A DNA stretch of 64,000 nt from Rikenellaceae bacterium (lineage in GTDB: Bacteria > Bacteroidota > Bacteroidia > Bacteroidales > Rikenellaceae): positions 104,248 through 168,247 of the forward strand of contig WRDF01000005.1 in assembly GCA_009783565.1 (NCBI GenBank). Reading direction: 5' to 3'. The notes under the pieces were generated by a model. That model worked only from the letters and a program-made list of their open reading frames with translations, had not been told where the DNA came from and ran no database searches. Below, one piece after another: positions 44,657-52,660 of this stretch. The position numbers and the translations under genes are program-made. Position 1 is the first letter of the stretch. Each line of letters starts with the position of its first letter.

Positions 44657-46246
44657 TTAACGCTTACGTTTGCGGCAAAGTTTACGGATAACGCAAAAAA
44701 CACCGTATAATAAACTTGCGACAAATACCCACACCGACGCATGGGCTATGTAGTCGCCGTGGCGGACGTAGAGCGTTTGCCGCCAACCGAGAGCGATTTC
44801 TCCCGTCAAAGTCGTGCGCTCGTCCCAGCGCGTGCGCGCCAGAACCCTGCCCCGCTGGTCGATAAAGCCCGATATACCGGTATTTGCGCTGCGTGCAATC
44901 GCGCGCCGCGTCTCTACCGCGCGCAGACGCGAAAAGCGGAACAACTGTCTGTGTCCCTCCGTTCTGCCCCACCAACTGTCGTTGCTGATAATAAACAGCA
45001 CATTCGCCCCGCCCCGCACGAATTCGGCAGTGTATGCGCCGAATACCGCCTCCCAGCATATCGACGGCGCTATGCCGCGCCCCTGCGTATCGAAAAACAC
45101 GTGCCGAACACTATCTACACCGAGATTGCCCACCGTTCCGCCCATGTCGAGGATCAGGTCGTCGAGCCACGCAAAGCGCCCTGCATAAGGCATTTTTTCG
45201 ACCCCGATAACGAGCATCGACTTATGATGAACGGGCGTCGCGAGGGTCGTGTCTATACGGATTGCGGCGTTGTAGCGGTCATAATAGAAACCGCCCGAAC
45301 CGCGTGCCGTCCGGCTCGGCTGCTCGCCGGGCATATAGTTCCGCGTGGTCATCGCGCCGGTCACGATACGCGCACCGGGGTATTTTTCACGCAACAACTC
45401 GCGGAAGAGCGCCAACTCCACGCTCCGTTCCAGATCGCGCTCGTCAAGCGAGCGATCTATATCGATAGCAGTTTCGGGCAGAAGAATGTAATCGACATCC
45501 GCAGGCGCGCCTGCGGCAAGTTTCAGCATTATTTCGAACTGCTGCTGCTGACTGAGATACTCGAACTTCTCACCCGGATGAAAGTTGGGCTGCACGACGG
45601 TCACCGTTATCGTCTCCGCCGGCTCGCGATACGTGTAATATATAACGAGCGACGCGACAACAGGCACGAACACGACCGCTCCCGCCGCGATACGCATCGC
45701 GACTGTCCGCGTGCGTAACGCCTGCCAGATCAGGATATTACACAGCAACACCCACAGCGTCCCGCCGAAAACGCCCGTCGCCGAGTACCACTGCACAAGG
45801 CTCACATTGCCCGCAAATCCGTTGCCCAGCACCAGCCATGGAAAGGCCACCTCGCCCACCGTATAAAGATATTCCGCCGCGACCCATGCCGAAACTAATA
45901 CCACATAAGCCACTACCGTCGGTGCGCGCTTGCTGACGTGATGATAGAGCATAAACACCCCGCCGAACAACACCACTGTTATTACCACCGACAGCACCGC
46001 ACCGCTCCATGCACCCGACCCCGCCATCGCAATCCACCACGTGGTCGCCGCGCTCCACAGCGCCAGCGCCAGCGCCACGAACCGCAGCGTGCGCCGCGCT
46101 CCGGCACGTCCCCGCTCCTGCTCGGCGCTGATGGCCAGCAGCGGAATGAATGCGACCAGCAGCGGCAGCCCTCCCAAACCGAGCCACCCGCATGACAGCA
46201 ATAGCGCGCTGATGAGCGCAAGTATGAAATTTCTCATCTTCCGCAT
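44657..46246 (-). CDS. lnt: Apolipoprotein N-acyltransferase
   Basis: Inner-membrane enzyme that N-acylates the diacylglyceryl-Cys of lipoproteins. 529 residues. About seven N-terminal membrane helices (ILALISALLLSCGWLGLGGL onward) precede a carbon-nitrogen-hydrolase domain at about 215-490. Its triad is seen in YILLPETAIDID (Glu), the Lys near VIGVEKMPYAGRF and Cys in SICWEAVFGAYTAEFVRG. IISNDSWWGRTEGHRQLF follows, and a last membrane helix lies near 500-520. Its presence shows that triacylated lipoproteins are made here. Confidence 0.93.
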   Translation of the reverse strand: MRKMRNFILALISALLLSCGWLGLGGLPLLVAFIPLLAISAEQERGRAGARRTLRFVALALALWSAATTWWIAMAGSGAWSGAVLSVVITVVLFGGVFMLYHHVSKRAPTVVAYVVLVSAWVAAEYLYTVGEVAFPWLVLGNGFAGNVSLVQWYSATGVFGGTLWVLLCNILIWQALRTRTVAMRIAAGAVVFVPVVASLVIYYTYREPAETITVTVVQPNFHPGEKFEYLSQQQQFEIMLKLAAGAPADVDYILLPETAIDIDRSLDERDLERSVELALFRELLREKYPGARIVTGAMTTRNYMPGEQPSRTARGSGGFYYDRYNAAIRIDTTLATPVHHKSMLVIGVEKMPYAGRFAWLDDLILDMGGTVGNLGVDSVRHVFFDTQGRGIAPSICWEAVFGAYTAEFVRGGANVLFIISNDSWWGRTEGHRQLFRFSRLRAVETRRAIARSANTGISGFIDQRGRVLARTRWDERTTLTGEIALGWRQTLYVRHGDYIAHASVWVFVASLLYGVFCVIRKLCRKRKR

Positions 46247-46279
46247 TTCGAATTGACGTGTAAAATTAATAAAAAATCG

Positions 46280-46287
46280 TAAATTTG
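46280..46287 (+). promoter_or_regulatory. -7 element of efp
   Basis: TAAATTTG, exact TAnnTTTG match, 31 bases before the efp start. Confidence 0.5.
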
Positions 46288-46318
46288 CCCTTTCCGAACA
46301 TCAAAAACATCGAGCTAT

Positions 46319-46885
46319 ATGGCAACTACCGCTGACATCAAGAACGGCATGTGCATCGAACTGAACGGCAAAACGTTCAGCATCGTCGAGTTTCAACACG
46401 TGAAGCCCGGCAAAGGACCGGCGTTCGTGCGTACGAAACTCAAAAACCTCGAAAACGGACGCACCATAGATAACACTTTCACGGCGGGCGAAAAGATCGA
46501 ACCCGTGCGCGTGGAGCGTCGTCCTTATCAGTATCTCTACGACGACGACATGGGCAGCAACTTCATGCATACCGAGACGTTCGAGCAGATAGCGATCGAC
46601 AAAAACCTTATTGAAAATGCCGACCTGATGCAGGAAGGACAGGTTATCGAGGTGCTGTTCCATACCGAGAGGGAAACGGTGCTGACGGCCGAACTTCCGC
46701 CCATCGTCGATATGGAGGTGACCTACACCGAGCCGGGCATCAAGGGCGACACCGCCTCGACCAACTCGCTGAAACCCGCGACGGTGAACACGGGAGCGAC
46801 CGTGCGCGTGCCGCTGTTCATCAACACCGGCGAGCGTATCCGCGTCGATACCCGCACGCGGGAGTATCACGAGAGAATAAAGTAG
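46319..46885 (+). CDS. efp: Translation elongation factor P
   Basis: Relieves ribosome stalling at polyproline. 188 residues, three beta-barrel domains. The domain I loop is [19 protein letters not shown]; its tip residue is Lys in PGKG, as in the lysine-modified group of E. coli, although no epmA is visible here. The domain II/III signature is [20 protein letters not shown] and the C-terminal part is [20 protein letters not shown]. Family A and B repeats begin 10 bases after the stop. Confidence 0.97.
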   Translation: MATTADIKNGMCIELNGKTFSIVEFQHVKPGKGPAFVRTKLKNLENGRTIDNTFTAGEKIEPVRVERRPYQYLYDDDMGSNFMHTETFEQIAIDKNLIENADLMQEGQVIEVLFHTERETVLTAELPPIVDMEVTYTEPGIKGDTASTNSLKPATVNTGATVRVPLFINTGERIRVDTRTREYHERIK

Positions 46886-46895
46886 TTGTGCGGTA

Positions 46896-47029
46896 GCCAG
46901 CAAACCACGCGCGCGTGTCATCCCGAGCGAGGCGCGAACGCGCCGACGAGGAATCTATCGTTAGTTATATATTCAAAAGGGAGACGAGCGATAGATTCCT
47001 CCGTTTCTGACGAAACGTTCGGAATGACA
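46896..47029 (+). repeat. Family A copy joined to family B element (B6)
   Basis: GCCAGCAAACCACGCGCGCG is a family A copy in the opposite orientation to most. It shares bases with a full family B element (46916-47029: TGTCATCCCGAGCG to CGTTCGGAATGACA, inner GAGGAATCTATCG / CGATAGATTCCTCC). It fills the efp-hslR gap. Confidence 0.8.
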
Positions 47030-47039
47030 AATCAAAGAC

Positions 47040-47426
47040 ATGATGGGCGAACGGATCGATAAGTGGCTGTGGGCCGTGAGGGCTTACAAGACGCGCGGCG
47101 ATGCGGCAGATGCGTGCAAGACGAACCGCGTGGCGGTGAACGGTGCATGGGCGAAGGCCTCGCGCGAGCTGAAAGCGGGAGATGAAGTAGCTGTGCGTAA
47201 AGGCGCGGTGACATTCACGTTCCGCGTCGTTGAACCGGCCATAGGCGGCCGCCAACCTGCGCGCAACGTGCCGCTTTATGCCGAGAACATTACGCCTCCG
47301 GAGGAATTGGCAAAGCTCGACATCCCGCGCGAGACGGTATTCGTAGCGCGCGACCGCGGTACGGGACGCCCCACCAAAAAAGAGCGCCGCGATATAGACG
47401 ACCTTATGGATGATATTTTTTTGTAA
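47040..47426 (+). CDS. hslR: S4-domain RNA-binding protein (Hsp15-like)
   Basis: 128 residues. The S4 domain lies at about 4-65: RIDKWLWAVRAYKTRGDAAD, ACKTNRVAVNGAWAKASREL and KAGDEVAVRKG. The basic C-terminal tail (RDRGTGRPTKKERRDIDDLM) is typical of the HslR/Hsp15 family, which rescues stalled 50S subunits carrying peptidyl-tRNA. An ATG at 47043 is an alternative start. The next gene starts 9 bases after its stop. Confidence 0.9.
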   Translation: MMGERIDKWLWAVRAYKTRGDAADACKTNRVAVNGAWAKASRELKAGDEVAVRKGAVTFTFRVVEPAIGGRQPARNVPLYAENITPPEELAKLDIPRETVFVARDRGTGRPTKKERRDIDDLMDDIFL

Positions 47427-47435
47427 ACAACAGAG

Positions 47436-48824
47436 ATGGCGAACAAAATACCGAGAGTGCCGGTCAGAGAGCAGGAGGCGGCAACCAGATCGCGGAACTT
47501 CCACGAGGTGAGTTACGGATACAACGAGGAGGAGGCGCGTCTGGAAGCGAGCCGTTGCTTGGAGTGCAAAAATGCGCGGTGCGTTACGATGTGTCCCGTT
47601 TCGGTGAAAATTCCCGAATTCGTCGCGAAAGTGCGTGACGGCGACATGGCGGGCGCGGCGGCGACAATCGCCGAAGACAACTCGCTGCCGTCGGTATGCG
47701 GACGCGTGTGTCCGCAGGAAATACAGTGCGAAGGAGCGTGTATTTTGGGCATCAAGGGCGAACCGGTAGCAATCGGGAAACTCGAACGGTTCGTGGGTGA
47801 CTGGACGTTGGCGAACGGCGGCACGGCGGAGGTCGTGGCCGAACCGAACGGACGGAAAGTGGCAGTCGTGGGGAGCGGGCCGTCGGGCCTGGCGTGCGCT
47901 ACCGATCTTGCGAAGATGGGCTACGGGGTGACCGTTTTCGAAGCCCTGCACCGTCCGGGCGGCGTTTTGGAGTACGGGATACCCGAATTCCGTCTGCCCA
48001 AAGACGATGTCGTAGTGCCTGAAATCAAAAACATCAGACGGTTGGGAGTGCAGATTGAGACCGACACGGTTATCGGACGCACGCTGACCATCGACGCGCT
48101 GTTGGAGCAAGAAGGTTTCGACGCGGTGTTCATCGGGTCGGGCGCAGGGTTGCCGAAGTTTATGGGCATTCCGGGCGAAAATCTGAACGGGGTGGTCTCG
48201 GCCAATGAGTTCCTCACGCGCGCGAACCTGATGAAAGCGCATCACGAGGATCACGACACGCCGATATTCGTCGGCGAGCGGGTGGTCGTAGTCGGAGGCG
48301 GCAACGTGGCGATGGATGCCGTGCGCACGGCCAAACGTCTCGGAGCGGAGGCGCTTATCGTCTACCGGCGCTCGGAGCAGGAACTTCCCGCGCGCGTCGA
48401 AGAGGTGCACCATGCCAAAGAAGAGGGCATCGAGTTTCACATGCTCACCAACCCCGTCGAGATTCTCGGCGACGAGCGCGGATGGGTGCGCGGTATACGA
48501 TGTGTGCGCATGGAGCTGGGCGAACCCGACGAATCGGGGCGCCGTTCGCCGCGCGCAATCGCAGGATCGGAGTTCGACATCGAGTGTCATGTGGTGATCA
48601 TGGCGCTCGGAACATCGCCCAACCCGCTCATAGCCGCAACCACGCCGGGTATCGAGACTACGCGCTGGGGCGGCATCGTAACGGCAGACGACGGCGGTGC
48701 GACGACGCGCGCGGGAGTTTTCGCCGGCGGCGATGCCGTAACCGGCGCAGCCACCGTGATCCTCGCGATGGGCGCAGGCCGCGCCGCCGCACGGGCTATC
48801 GATGAGTATATAAGGGCTTTGTAA
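47436..48824 (+). CDS. NADPH-dependent glutamate synthase small-subunit-like oxidoreductase
   Basis: FAD- and iron-sulfur-dependent oxidoreductase of the GltD/NfnB/SudA group, 462 residues. The N-terminal Fe-S segment is CLECKNARCVTMCPVSVKIP (about 41-60), with further Cys in CGRVCPQEIQCEGACILG. The FAD site is VAVVGSGPSGLACATDLAKM and the NADPH site VVVVGGGNVAMDAVRTAKRL. The FAD-domain end is ARAGVFAGGDAVTGAATVIL. No large subunit (gltB) and no NfnA-like partner gene is adjacent, so stand-alone glutamate synthase-type, sulfide dehydrogenase or NADH/ferredoxin roles remain open. Confidence 0.9.
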   Translation: MANKIPRVPVREQEAATRSRNFHEVSYGYNEEEARLEASRCLECKNARCVTMCPVSVKIPEFVAKVRDGDMAGAAATIAEDNSLPSVCGRVCPQEIQCEGACILGIKGEPVAIGKLERFVGDWTLANGGTAEVVAEPNGRKVAVVGSGPSGLACATDLAKMGYGVTVFEALHRPGGVLEYGIPEFRLPKDDVVVPEIKNIRRLGVQIETDTVIGRTLTIDALLEQEGFDAVFIGSGAGLPKFMGIPGENLNGVVSANEFLTRANLMKAHHEDHDTPIFVGERVVVVGGGNVAMDAVRTAKRLGAEALIVYRRSEQELPARVEEVHHAKEEGIEFHMLTNPVEILGDERGWVRGIRCVRMELGEPDESGRRSPRAIAGSEFDIECHVVIMALGTSPNPLIAATTPGIETTRWGGIVTADDGGATTRAGVFAGGDAVTGAATVILAMGAGRAAARAIDEYIRAL

Positions 48825-48842
48825 AATTAAATATTCAATCAG

Positions 48843-49571
48843 ATGTCACTGATTCTGGGAATAGAGACCGGCACGGACGTTTGTTCGGTGTCGTTGGCAC
48901 GCGGGAGGCAACTCATAGCGTTACGCGAAAGCGGCGAGGGATATGACCATGCGCGGCTACTGGCAACATACATCGACGAGGTGTTGCGTTCGAACGACTT
49001 TGTGCCGGAGGACCTGTCTGCAGTGGCGGTGAGCAGCGGTCCGGGTTCATACACCGGACTGCGTATCGGGATTTCGACAGCGAAGGGGCTGTGCTACGGA
49101 CTGGGGATTCCGCTCATTGCGGTGGGGTCGCTGGAATCGCTGGCGCGCGTGGCGGCAGAAGATCACGAAGCAGGGATTCTCGACATCGCGAACGACAAGA
49201 CGGCGTTGCTGTGTCCGATGATCGATGCACGGCGCATGGAGGTTTATGCCCAGGTTTTCGATATGAGGATTGAGCCGCAGAACGAGGTCGGCGCATACAT
49301 AATCGATTCCGAAAGTTTTGCCGAGTTTCGGCCGAGTGGGCGCGAGTTCGTGATTTTCGGCAACGGAGCAGCAAAATGCGCAGATATGCTGTCGGGCGCG
49401 GGGGTAAGATTTGCAGAGGTCGCACCTTCGGCGCGCGGGCTGGTCGGGCCGGCGTTTGCGGCGTTCGAAGCCGGCCGTTTCGAAGATATAGCTTATTTCG
49501 AGCCTTTCTATCTTAAAGATTTCGTCGTCACGACAGCAACACGCGCGCGTGGTTTATTACCTACCGGATGA
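48843..49571 (+). CDS. tsaB: tRNA threonylcarbamoyladenosine biosynthesis protein TsaB
   Basis: Non-catalytic ASKHA-fold partner of TsaD in t6A37 synthesis of ANN-decoding tRNAs. 242 residues. The start MSLILGIETGTDVCSVSLAR, the motif VAVSSGPGSYTGLRIGISTA KGLCYG and CPMIDARRMEVYAQVF are diagnostic. The ~10 C-terminal residues TRARGLLPTG are encoded by a family A repeat, which also supplies the TGA; the native end probably lay near FVVTT. Confidence 0.93.
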   Translation: MSLILGIETGTDVCSVSLARGRQLIALRESGEGYDHARLLATYIDEVLRSNDFVPEDLSAVAVSSGPGSYTGLRIGISTAKGLCYGLGIPLIAVGSLESLARVAAEDHEAGILDIANDKTALLCPMIDARRMEVYAQVFDMRIEPQNEVGAYIIDSESFAEFRPSGREFVIFGNGAAKCADMLSGAGVRFAEVAPSARGLVGPAFAAFEAGRFEDIAYFEPFYLKDFVVTTATRARGLLPTG

Positions 49572-49572
49572 C
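49540..49572 (+). repeat. Family A repeat forming the tsaB 3' end
   Basis: ACACGCGCGCGTGG, then TTTATTACCTACCGGATGA. It is read in the same frame as the copies in the DUF3822 and short M16 genes, giving TRARGLLPTG before the stop. Confidence 0.8.
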
Positions 49573-49580
49573 AATTATTT

Positions 49581-49979
49581 TCAATGTCTTTCACGTAGTG
49601 CGAAATATTCTTTAACGGCCGCGCGGTCGGCGGCGATGGCGGCACGAAGATCCGCGAGCGTGTCGAACCGTTGCTCAGGTCGAATGAAATGACACAGTTC
49701 GACTTCGATCAGACAGCCGTAAAGTTCGCCCTCGAAACCGAAAATATTTACTTCCAGCAGACGTTCATCGGAGGCATCGTCGGCGGCAGAAACCGACGGC
49801 CGCCGCCCCAGATTCGCCATACCCTCATAACAGCGTCCCGCGGCATGAACACGCACGGCATAGACTCCGTTATGCGCATCGAGCGCAGCCGATGTTGCGA
49901 CGTTCGCCGTTGGAAATCCCAGTTCGCGTCCCAACTTCCGACCCGCAATAACCACTCCTTTTATTATCTCTCCCGCCAT
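49581..49979 (-). CDS. Stand-alone riboflavin kinase
   Basis: 132 residues from ATG 49979 (MAGEIIKGVVIAGRKLGREL); the frame to 50030 crosses the promoter. It covers only the riboflavin kinase domain: GRELGFPTANVAT (ATP/Mg site), NGVYAVRVHAAGRCYEGMAN, LGRRPSVS, LLEVNIFGFEGELYG and ELCHFIRPEQRFDTLADLRA. Most bacterial RibF proteins are about 300 residues with an N-terminal FAD synthetase domain, which is absent here. It should make FMN; FAD synthesis would need another enzyme. It is convergent with tsaB and divergent from the MerR gene. Confidence 0.88.
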   Translation of the reverse strand: MAGEIIKGVVIAGRKLGRELGFPTANVATSAALDAHNGVYAVRVHAAGRCYEGMANLGRRPSVSAADDASDERLLEVNIFGFEGELYGCLIEVELCHFIRPEQRFDTLADLRAAIAADRAAVKEYFALRERH

Positions 49980-49987
49980 TAGTGATA

Positions 49988-50016
49988 CAAATATACGAAA
50001 AATATAGTTATATTTG
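49988..50016. promoter_or_regulatory. Palindromic divergent -7 elements (riboflavin kinase / MerR)
   Basis: Minus-strand TATATTTG (49988-49995) and plus-strand TATATTTG (50009-50016) form an inverted repeat around a 13-base AT-rich centre. The minus element is 8 bases before the kinase ATG (nearly leaderless); the plus element is 19 bases before the MerR ATG. Confidence 0.6.
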
Positions 50017-50035
50017 TCTGTCGATTTCATAAAGT

Positions 50036-50545
50036 ATGGACTTCTCAGGCGAACATAAAAAAATCTATTATTCGATGGGCGAAGTGGCTGAGATGTTTGA
50101 CGTCAATCCATCCCTGATCCGCTTCTGGGAGTCGAAATTCGATATTCTGCGCCCGCACAAAAGCCGGCATGGCAAGCGACTTTTCACTCCGCGCGATATA
50201 GATAACCTGAAACTTGTCTATCATCTCGTTAAAGAAAAGGGCATGACGCTCGCCGGCGCGCAAAAGCGCATAAAAGAGAATCCGGAAGGCATCTCGCGCG
50301 ATATGGAGATCACGGACAGGTTGCTGAGGGTCAGGGCATTACTGATGGAAATCCGTCAGGAACTGAAATCAGGCGGCCCGGAAGAAGAGGTCTATCGCAA
50401 CGGGCAGATCATCGAAGAAAATGTCGAGACCACTGTCGAAGTGGCTGTTAAGATGGAGGAAACGATACCGAAAGATGCTGCCGCTGAGCAGCAGGCCGTA
50501 CATATTGAAGATAAACCGCGCATTATAGAGCAAACGCTGTTTTGA
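50036..50545 (+). CDS. MerR-family transcriptional regulator
   Basis: 169 residues. An N-terminal MerR winged helix: KIYYSMGEVAEMFDVNPSLI, RFWESKFDILRPHKSRHGKR and LFTPRDIDNLKLVYHLVKEK. A coiled coil follows (GMTLAGAQKRIKENPEGISR; LRVRALLMEIRQELKSG), then an acidic, probably disordered C-terminus. No effector-binding domain or ligand Cys is visible. This short form is common in Bacteroidetes and its target is unknown. It converges on the GNAT gene with a terminator hairpin between. Confidence 0.9.
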   Translation: MDFSGEHKKIYYSMGEVAEMFDVNPSLIRFWESKFDILRPHKSRHGKRLFTPRDIDNLKLVYHLVKEKGMTLAGAQKRIKENPEGISRDMEITDRLLRVRALLMEIRQELKSGGPEEEVYRNGQIIEENVETTVEVAVKMEETIPKDAAAEQQAVHIEDKPRIIEQTLF

Positions 50546-50563
50546 TACGCGACCATAATAAAC

Positions 50564-50617
50564 TCTGAACACGCGGGTCGGGTTACACATTACGTGCACC
50601 CTACCCGCGTGTTCAGA
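50564..50617. terminator. Bidirectional stem-loop between MerR and GNAT genes
   Basis: TCTGAACACGCGGGT pairs with ACCCGCGTGTTCAGA; the inner GGGT/ACCC extends the stem around TACACATTACGTGC. It lies 18 bases after the MerR stop and 13 bases after the GNAT stop. Confidence 0.7.
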
Positions 50618-50630
50618 ATGTAACGCTCGC

Positions 50631-50915
50631 TTAGGAATAAAGCACGTCCCGGATTTCGGGAGTTCTGATGAAAACCTCACGTGCAAACGAGCACATCGGG
50701 ATGATTTTCAGGTTGTTCTCCCGCGCAAAATTCACGCACGCCATCACGAGTTGTTTGCCTATACCGCGTCCTTCCCACTCAGGGACGACCTCCGTGTGGG
50801 TGATTATAAACTTGTCGTGACCGGAATAATCGTAGACGATTCGTCCCGCTTCATGCTCATTATCGTCGGCCATGAAATAGCCGCCCCCCGCTTGTTTTAT
50901 ATTCTTGATATTCAT
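50631..50915 (-). CDS. Small GNAT-type acetyltransferase (YjdJ-like)
   Basis: 94 residues, the short COG2388 form of the GNAT fold: MADDNEHEAGRIVYDYSGHD, IITHTEVVPEWEGRGIGKQL (acetyl-CoA loop, EGRGIG) and MACVNFARENNLKIIPMCSF. The start overlaps the stop of the CDGSH gene as TAATG, so the two are translationally coupled. Pairing of YjdJ-like and CDGSH iron-sulfur proteins is seen in other bacteria; the acetylated substrate is unknown. Confidence 0.88.
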   Translation of the reverse strand: MNIKNIKQAGGGYFMADDNEHEAGRIVYDYSGHDKFIITHTEVVPEWEGRGIGKQLVMACVNFARENNLKIIPMCSFAREVFIRTPEIRDVLYS

Positions 50916-51643
50916 TATTTTAATCCGTCTTTGAACTTCATCGAGGCGTGAGTACCGTCGCAGAAGGGCTTATTGGATGATTGGCCGCAGCGGCACAGCA
51001 CCGTGCGGTTTCTGATTTCATACGTCGCACCGTTTTCGCATTCGACAGGGATGCCGCCGCGCACCCACAGACCGCCGCTTACGCCAAGCGCGGGGTCTTC
51101 TATCAGAGCGAGGCCGGGGTCGTAGTGCGGCTCGAACGGTTTTTGGGTTCTGTTATCCCATGCGCTGAGCCGGCCACCGGGACACATATTCGCCTCGCGG
51201 ATCGTCAGCTCACGCGCTTGCGGGTTGTCCGACTGTCCCACGAGATTCCAGACGCGTCCCTTTGCATCGCAAAAACGAGCGAAGACGCAGAATTTTTCGT
51301 TATCGGTGAGCGATACCTCCGGACCGTCGTACTGCTCTGCACCGTCCAACAACGCCGCATCGGTCGGGGCGGTGAGCGTCGGGTCCCAGTCGGCCTTGGC
51401 GTGCGAACCGTCGCAATAGGGTTTCTTGTGCGATTCGCCGCAACGGCACAGCGCCGTCGGCTCGGTCATCTCATATCGCGCTCCGGCAAAGAATTCCCAA
51501 CTGTTGCCTTCGGCATTGGGAGTTATGATCTGCTGATTCATAGGCGGCTGGCCGTAGACCATATAAGGACCGTTATGCACGACGGTGATACGGAATTTAG
51601 CGGGCGCACGCGTCGAACCCTCTTGTATTTTCATCTTTTCCAT
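50915..51643 (-). CDS. Two-domain CDGSH iron-sulfur protein
   Basis: 242 residues with two complete CDGSH motifs, each a 2Fe-2S site of three Cys and one His: CRCGESHKKPYCDGSH at about 66-81 and CRCGQSSNKPFCDGTH at about 218-233. The middle part contains further conserved Cys (FCVFARFCDAKGRVWNLVGQ; ANMCPGGRLSAWD), as in the larger (4Fe-4S)-Mob-like/CDGSH proteins of bacteria. No membrane segment. Probably redox or cluster transfer; the actual role is unknown. Coupled to the GNAT gene. Confidence 0.9.
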   Translation of the reverse strand: MEKMKIQEGSTRAPAKFRITVVHNGPYMVYGQPPMNQQIITPNAEGNSWEFFAGARYEMTEPTALCRCGESHKKPYCDGSHAKADWDPTLTAPTDAALLDGAEQYDGPEVSLTDNEKFCVFARFCDAKGRVWNLVGQSDNPQARELTIREANMCPGGRLSAWDNRTQKPFEPHYDPGLALIEDPALGVSGGLWVRGGIPVECENGATYEIRNRTVLCRCGQSSNKPFCDGTHASMKFKDGLK

Positions 51644-51711
51644 TATTTGGGATATCTGAATTTATGAAATAAAGTATACAATTTTTATGCCGATTCTTTG
51701 AACATATGTGC

Positions 51712-51775
51712 GTGTTTTTCAGTCTGCCGCACACGCGCGTGTAATTTGATACCCCCTGCCGGATAACAAAACTTA
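51712..51775 (+). repeat. Family A repeat (diverged) upstream of the CDGSH gene
   Basis: GTTTTTCAGTCTGCCGCACACGCGCGTGTAATTTGA, then CCCTGCCGGATAA. This copy is an exception to the pattern, because it is not at the 3' end of an identifiable gene. The 226-base gap 51644-51869 otherwise contains only this repeat and the hairpin at 51795. Confidence 0.65.
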
Positions 51776-51794
51776 TGTAAACACACACCCTGCA

Positions 51795-51834
51795 AAAGGT
51801 GCGGTCGGGAACATATGTTCCCGACCGCACCTTT
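51795..51834 (-). terminator. Perfect 40-base inverted repeat, terminator of the zinc-ribbon gene
   Basis: AAAGGTGCGGTCGGGAACAT followed by its exact complement, 36 bases past the stop of the zinc-ribbon gene at 51870. On the minus strand the stem ends in CCTTTTGC. With no loop of its own it is a cruciform-capable palindrome as well as a terminator. Confidence 0.75.
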
Positions 51835-51869
51835 ATTGTCCAACCTCAACGCCCCCGACCGCTCTATGC

Positions 51870-52652
51870 CTAGGTCGCAGCCGCGCCTGCCTCGCTGCCG
51901 AATTCGTCCGATACGAGCACTCGACCGCAGTATTCACATACGATCACCTTACGGCTCTGACGCACTTCGTACTGGCGCTGCGGCGGAATGCTGTTATAGC
52001 ACCCTCCGCAGGCATCGCGCCTTACCGTCACCACTGCCAGCCCGTTACGCGCGTTGCTGCGGATACGCGTGTAGGCCGACAGCAACCGCTCGTCGATCTT
52101 CGCACGCATCTGGTCGGCTTCGGCTTTCAGCGCAGCGACTTCGACAGCGGTCTCCTTATCGATAGTTTCGAGTTCGGTACGTTTCTGATCAAGGTCGATC
52201 GTGCGCTCGGCGCACATGGCAACAGCCTCTTCGGCAGCGGTTTTTTTCGCCTTGATATCCGCTGCATACTCTTTCAGGCGCTTCTCATTCAACTCGATTT
52301 CGAGCGTCTGATACTCGACCTCCTTGTTCAGCGAATCGTACTCGCGGTTATTGCGAACGTTTTTGAGTTGCTCGTTGTATCTGGTTATCAGCGCCGTAGA
52401 TTGCTCGATCTCTTCTTTGCGCTGCTTGGTGAGCGCGTCCAGCTCTTCGACCTCGCCGTTGATGTTCTCGATGCGCGTTTGCAGACCGGCGACCTCATTT
52501 TCAAGGTCTTCGACTTCCAACGGCAATTCACCCTTTACCTTGTTGATTTCATCGATCTTGGTATCTATCCGTTGCAATCGATAGAGCGCTTCAATCTTTT
52601 CTTCCATCGAATAATCGATGGTTTCGGCCGCTTTTTTCTTCGGAGTTGCCAT
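51870..52652 (-). CDS. Coiled-coil protein with C-terminal C4 zinc ribbon (CdsZ family)
   Basis: 260 residues. A long two-part coiled coil at about 18-195 (EEKIEALYRLQRIDTKIDEI; VEDLENEVAGLQTRIENING; QLKNVRNNREYDSLNKEVEY) precedes a zinc ribbon with CGGC near 215 and CEYC near 241. The NVRNNREYDSLNKE segment is diagnostic for this family, which is usually encoded next to a Nif3-like gene, as here (8-base gap). The family is often annotated only as a zinc-ribbon protein; the cellular role is unclear. Confidence 0.88.
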   Translation of the reverse strand: MATPKKKAAETIDYSMEEKIEALYRLQRIDTKIDEINKVKGELPLEVEDLENEVAGLQTRIENINGEVEELDALTKQRKEEIEQSTALITRYNEQLKNVRNNREYDSLNKEVEYQTLEIELNEKRLKEYAADIKAKKTAAEEAVAMCAERTIDLDQKRTELETIDKETAVEVAALKAEADQMRAKIDERLLSAYTRIRSNARNGLAVVTVRRDACGGCYNSIPPQRQYEVRQSRKVIVCEYCGRVLVSDEFGSEAGAAAT

Positions 52653-52660
52653 ATTTTTTC

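Noticed and set aside
46965..48590. A 541-codon open frame opposite the hslR and glutamate-synthase-like genes
   Set aside because: It spans two real plus-strand genes on the other strand and has no family signature.
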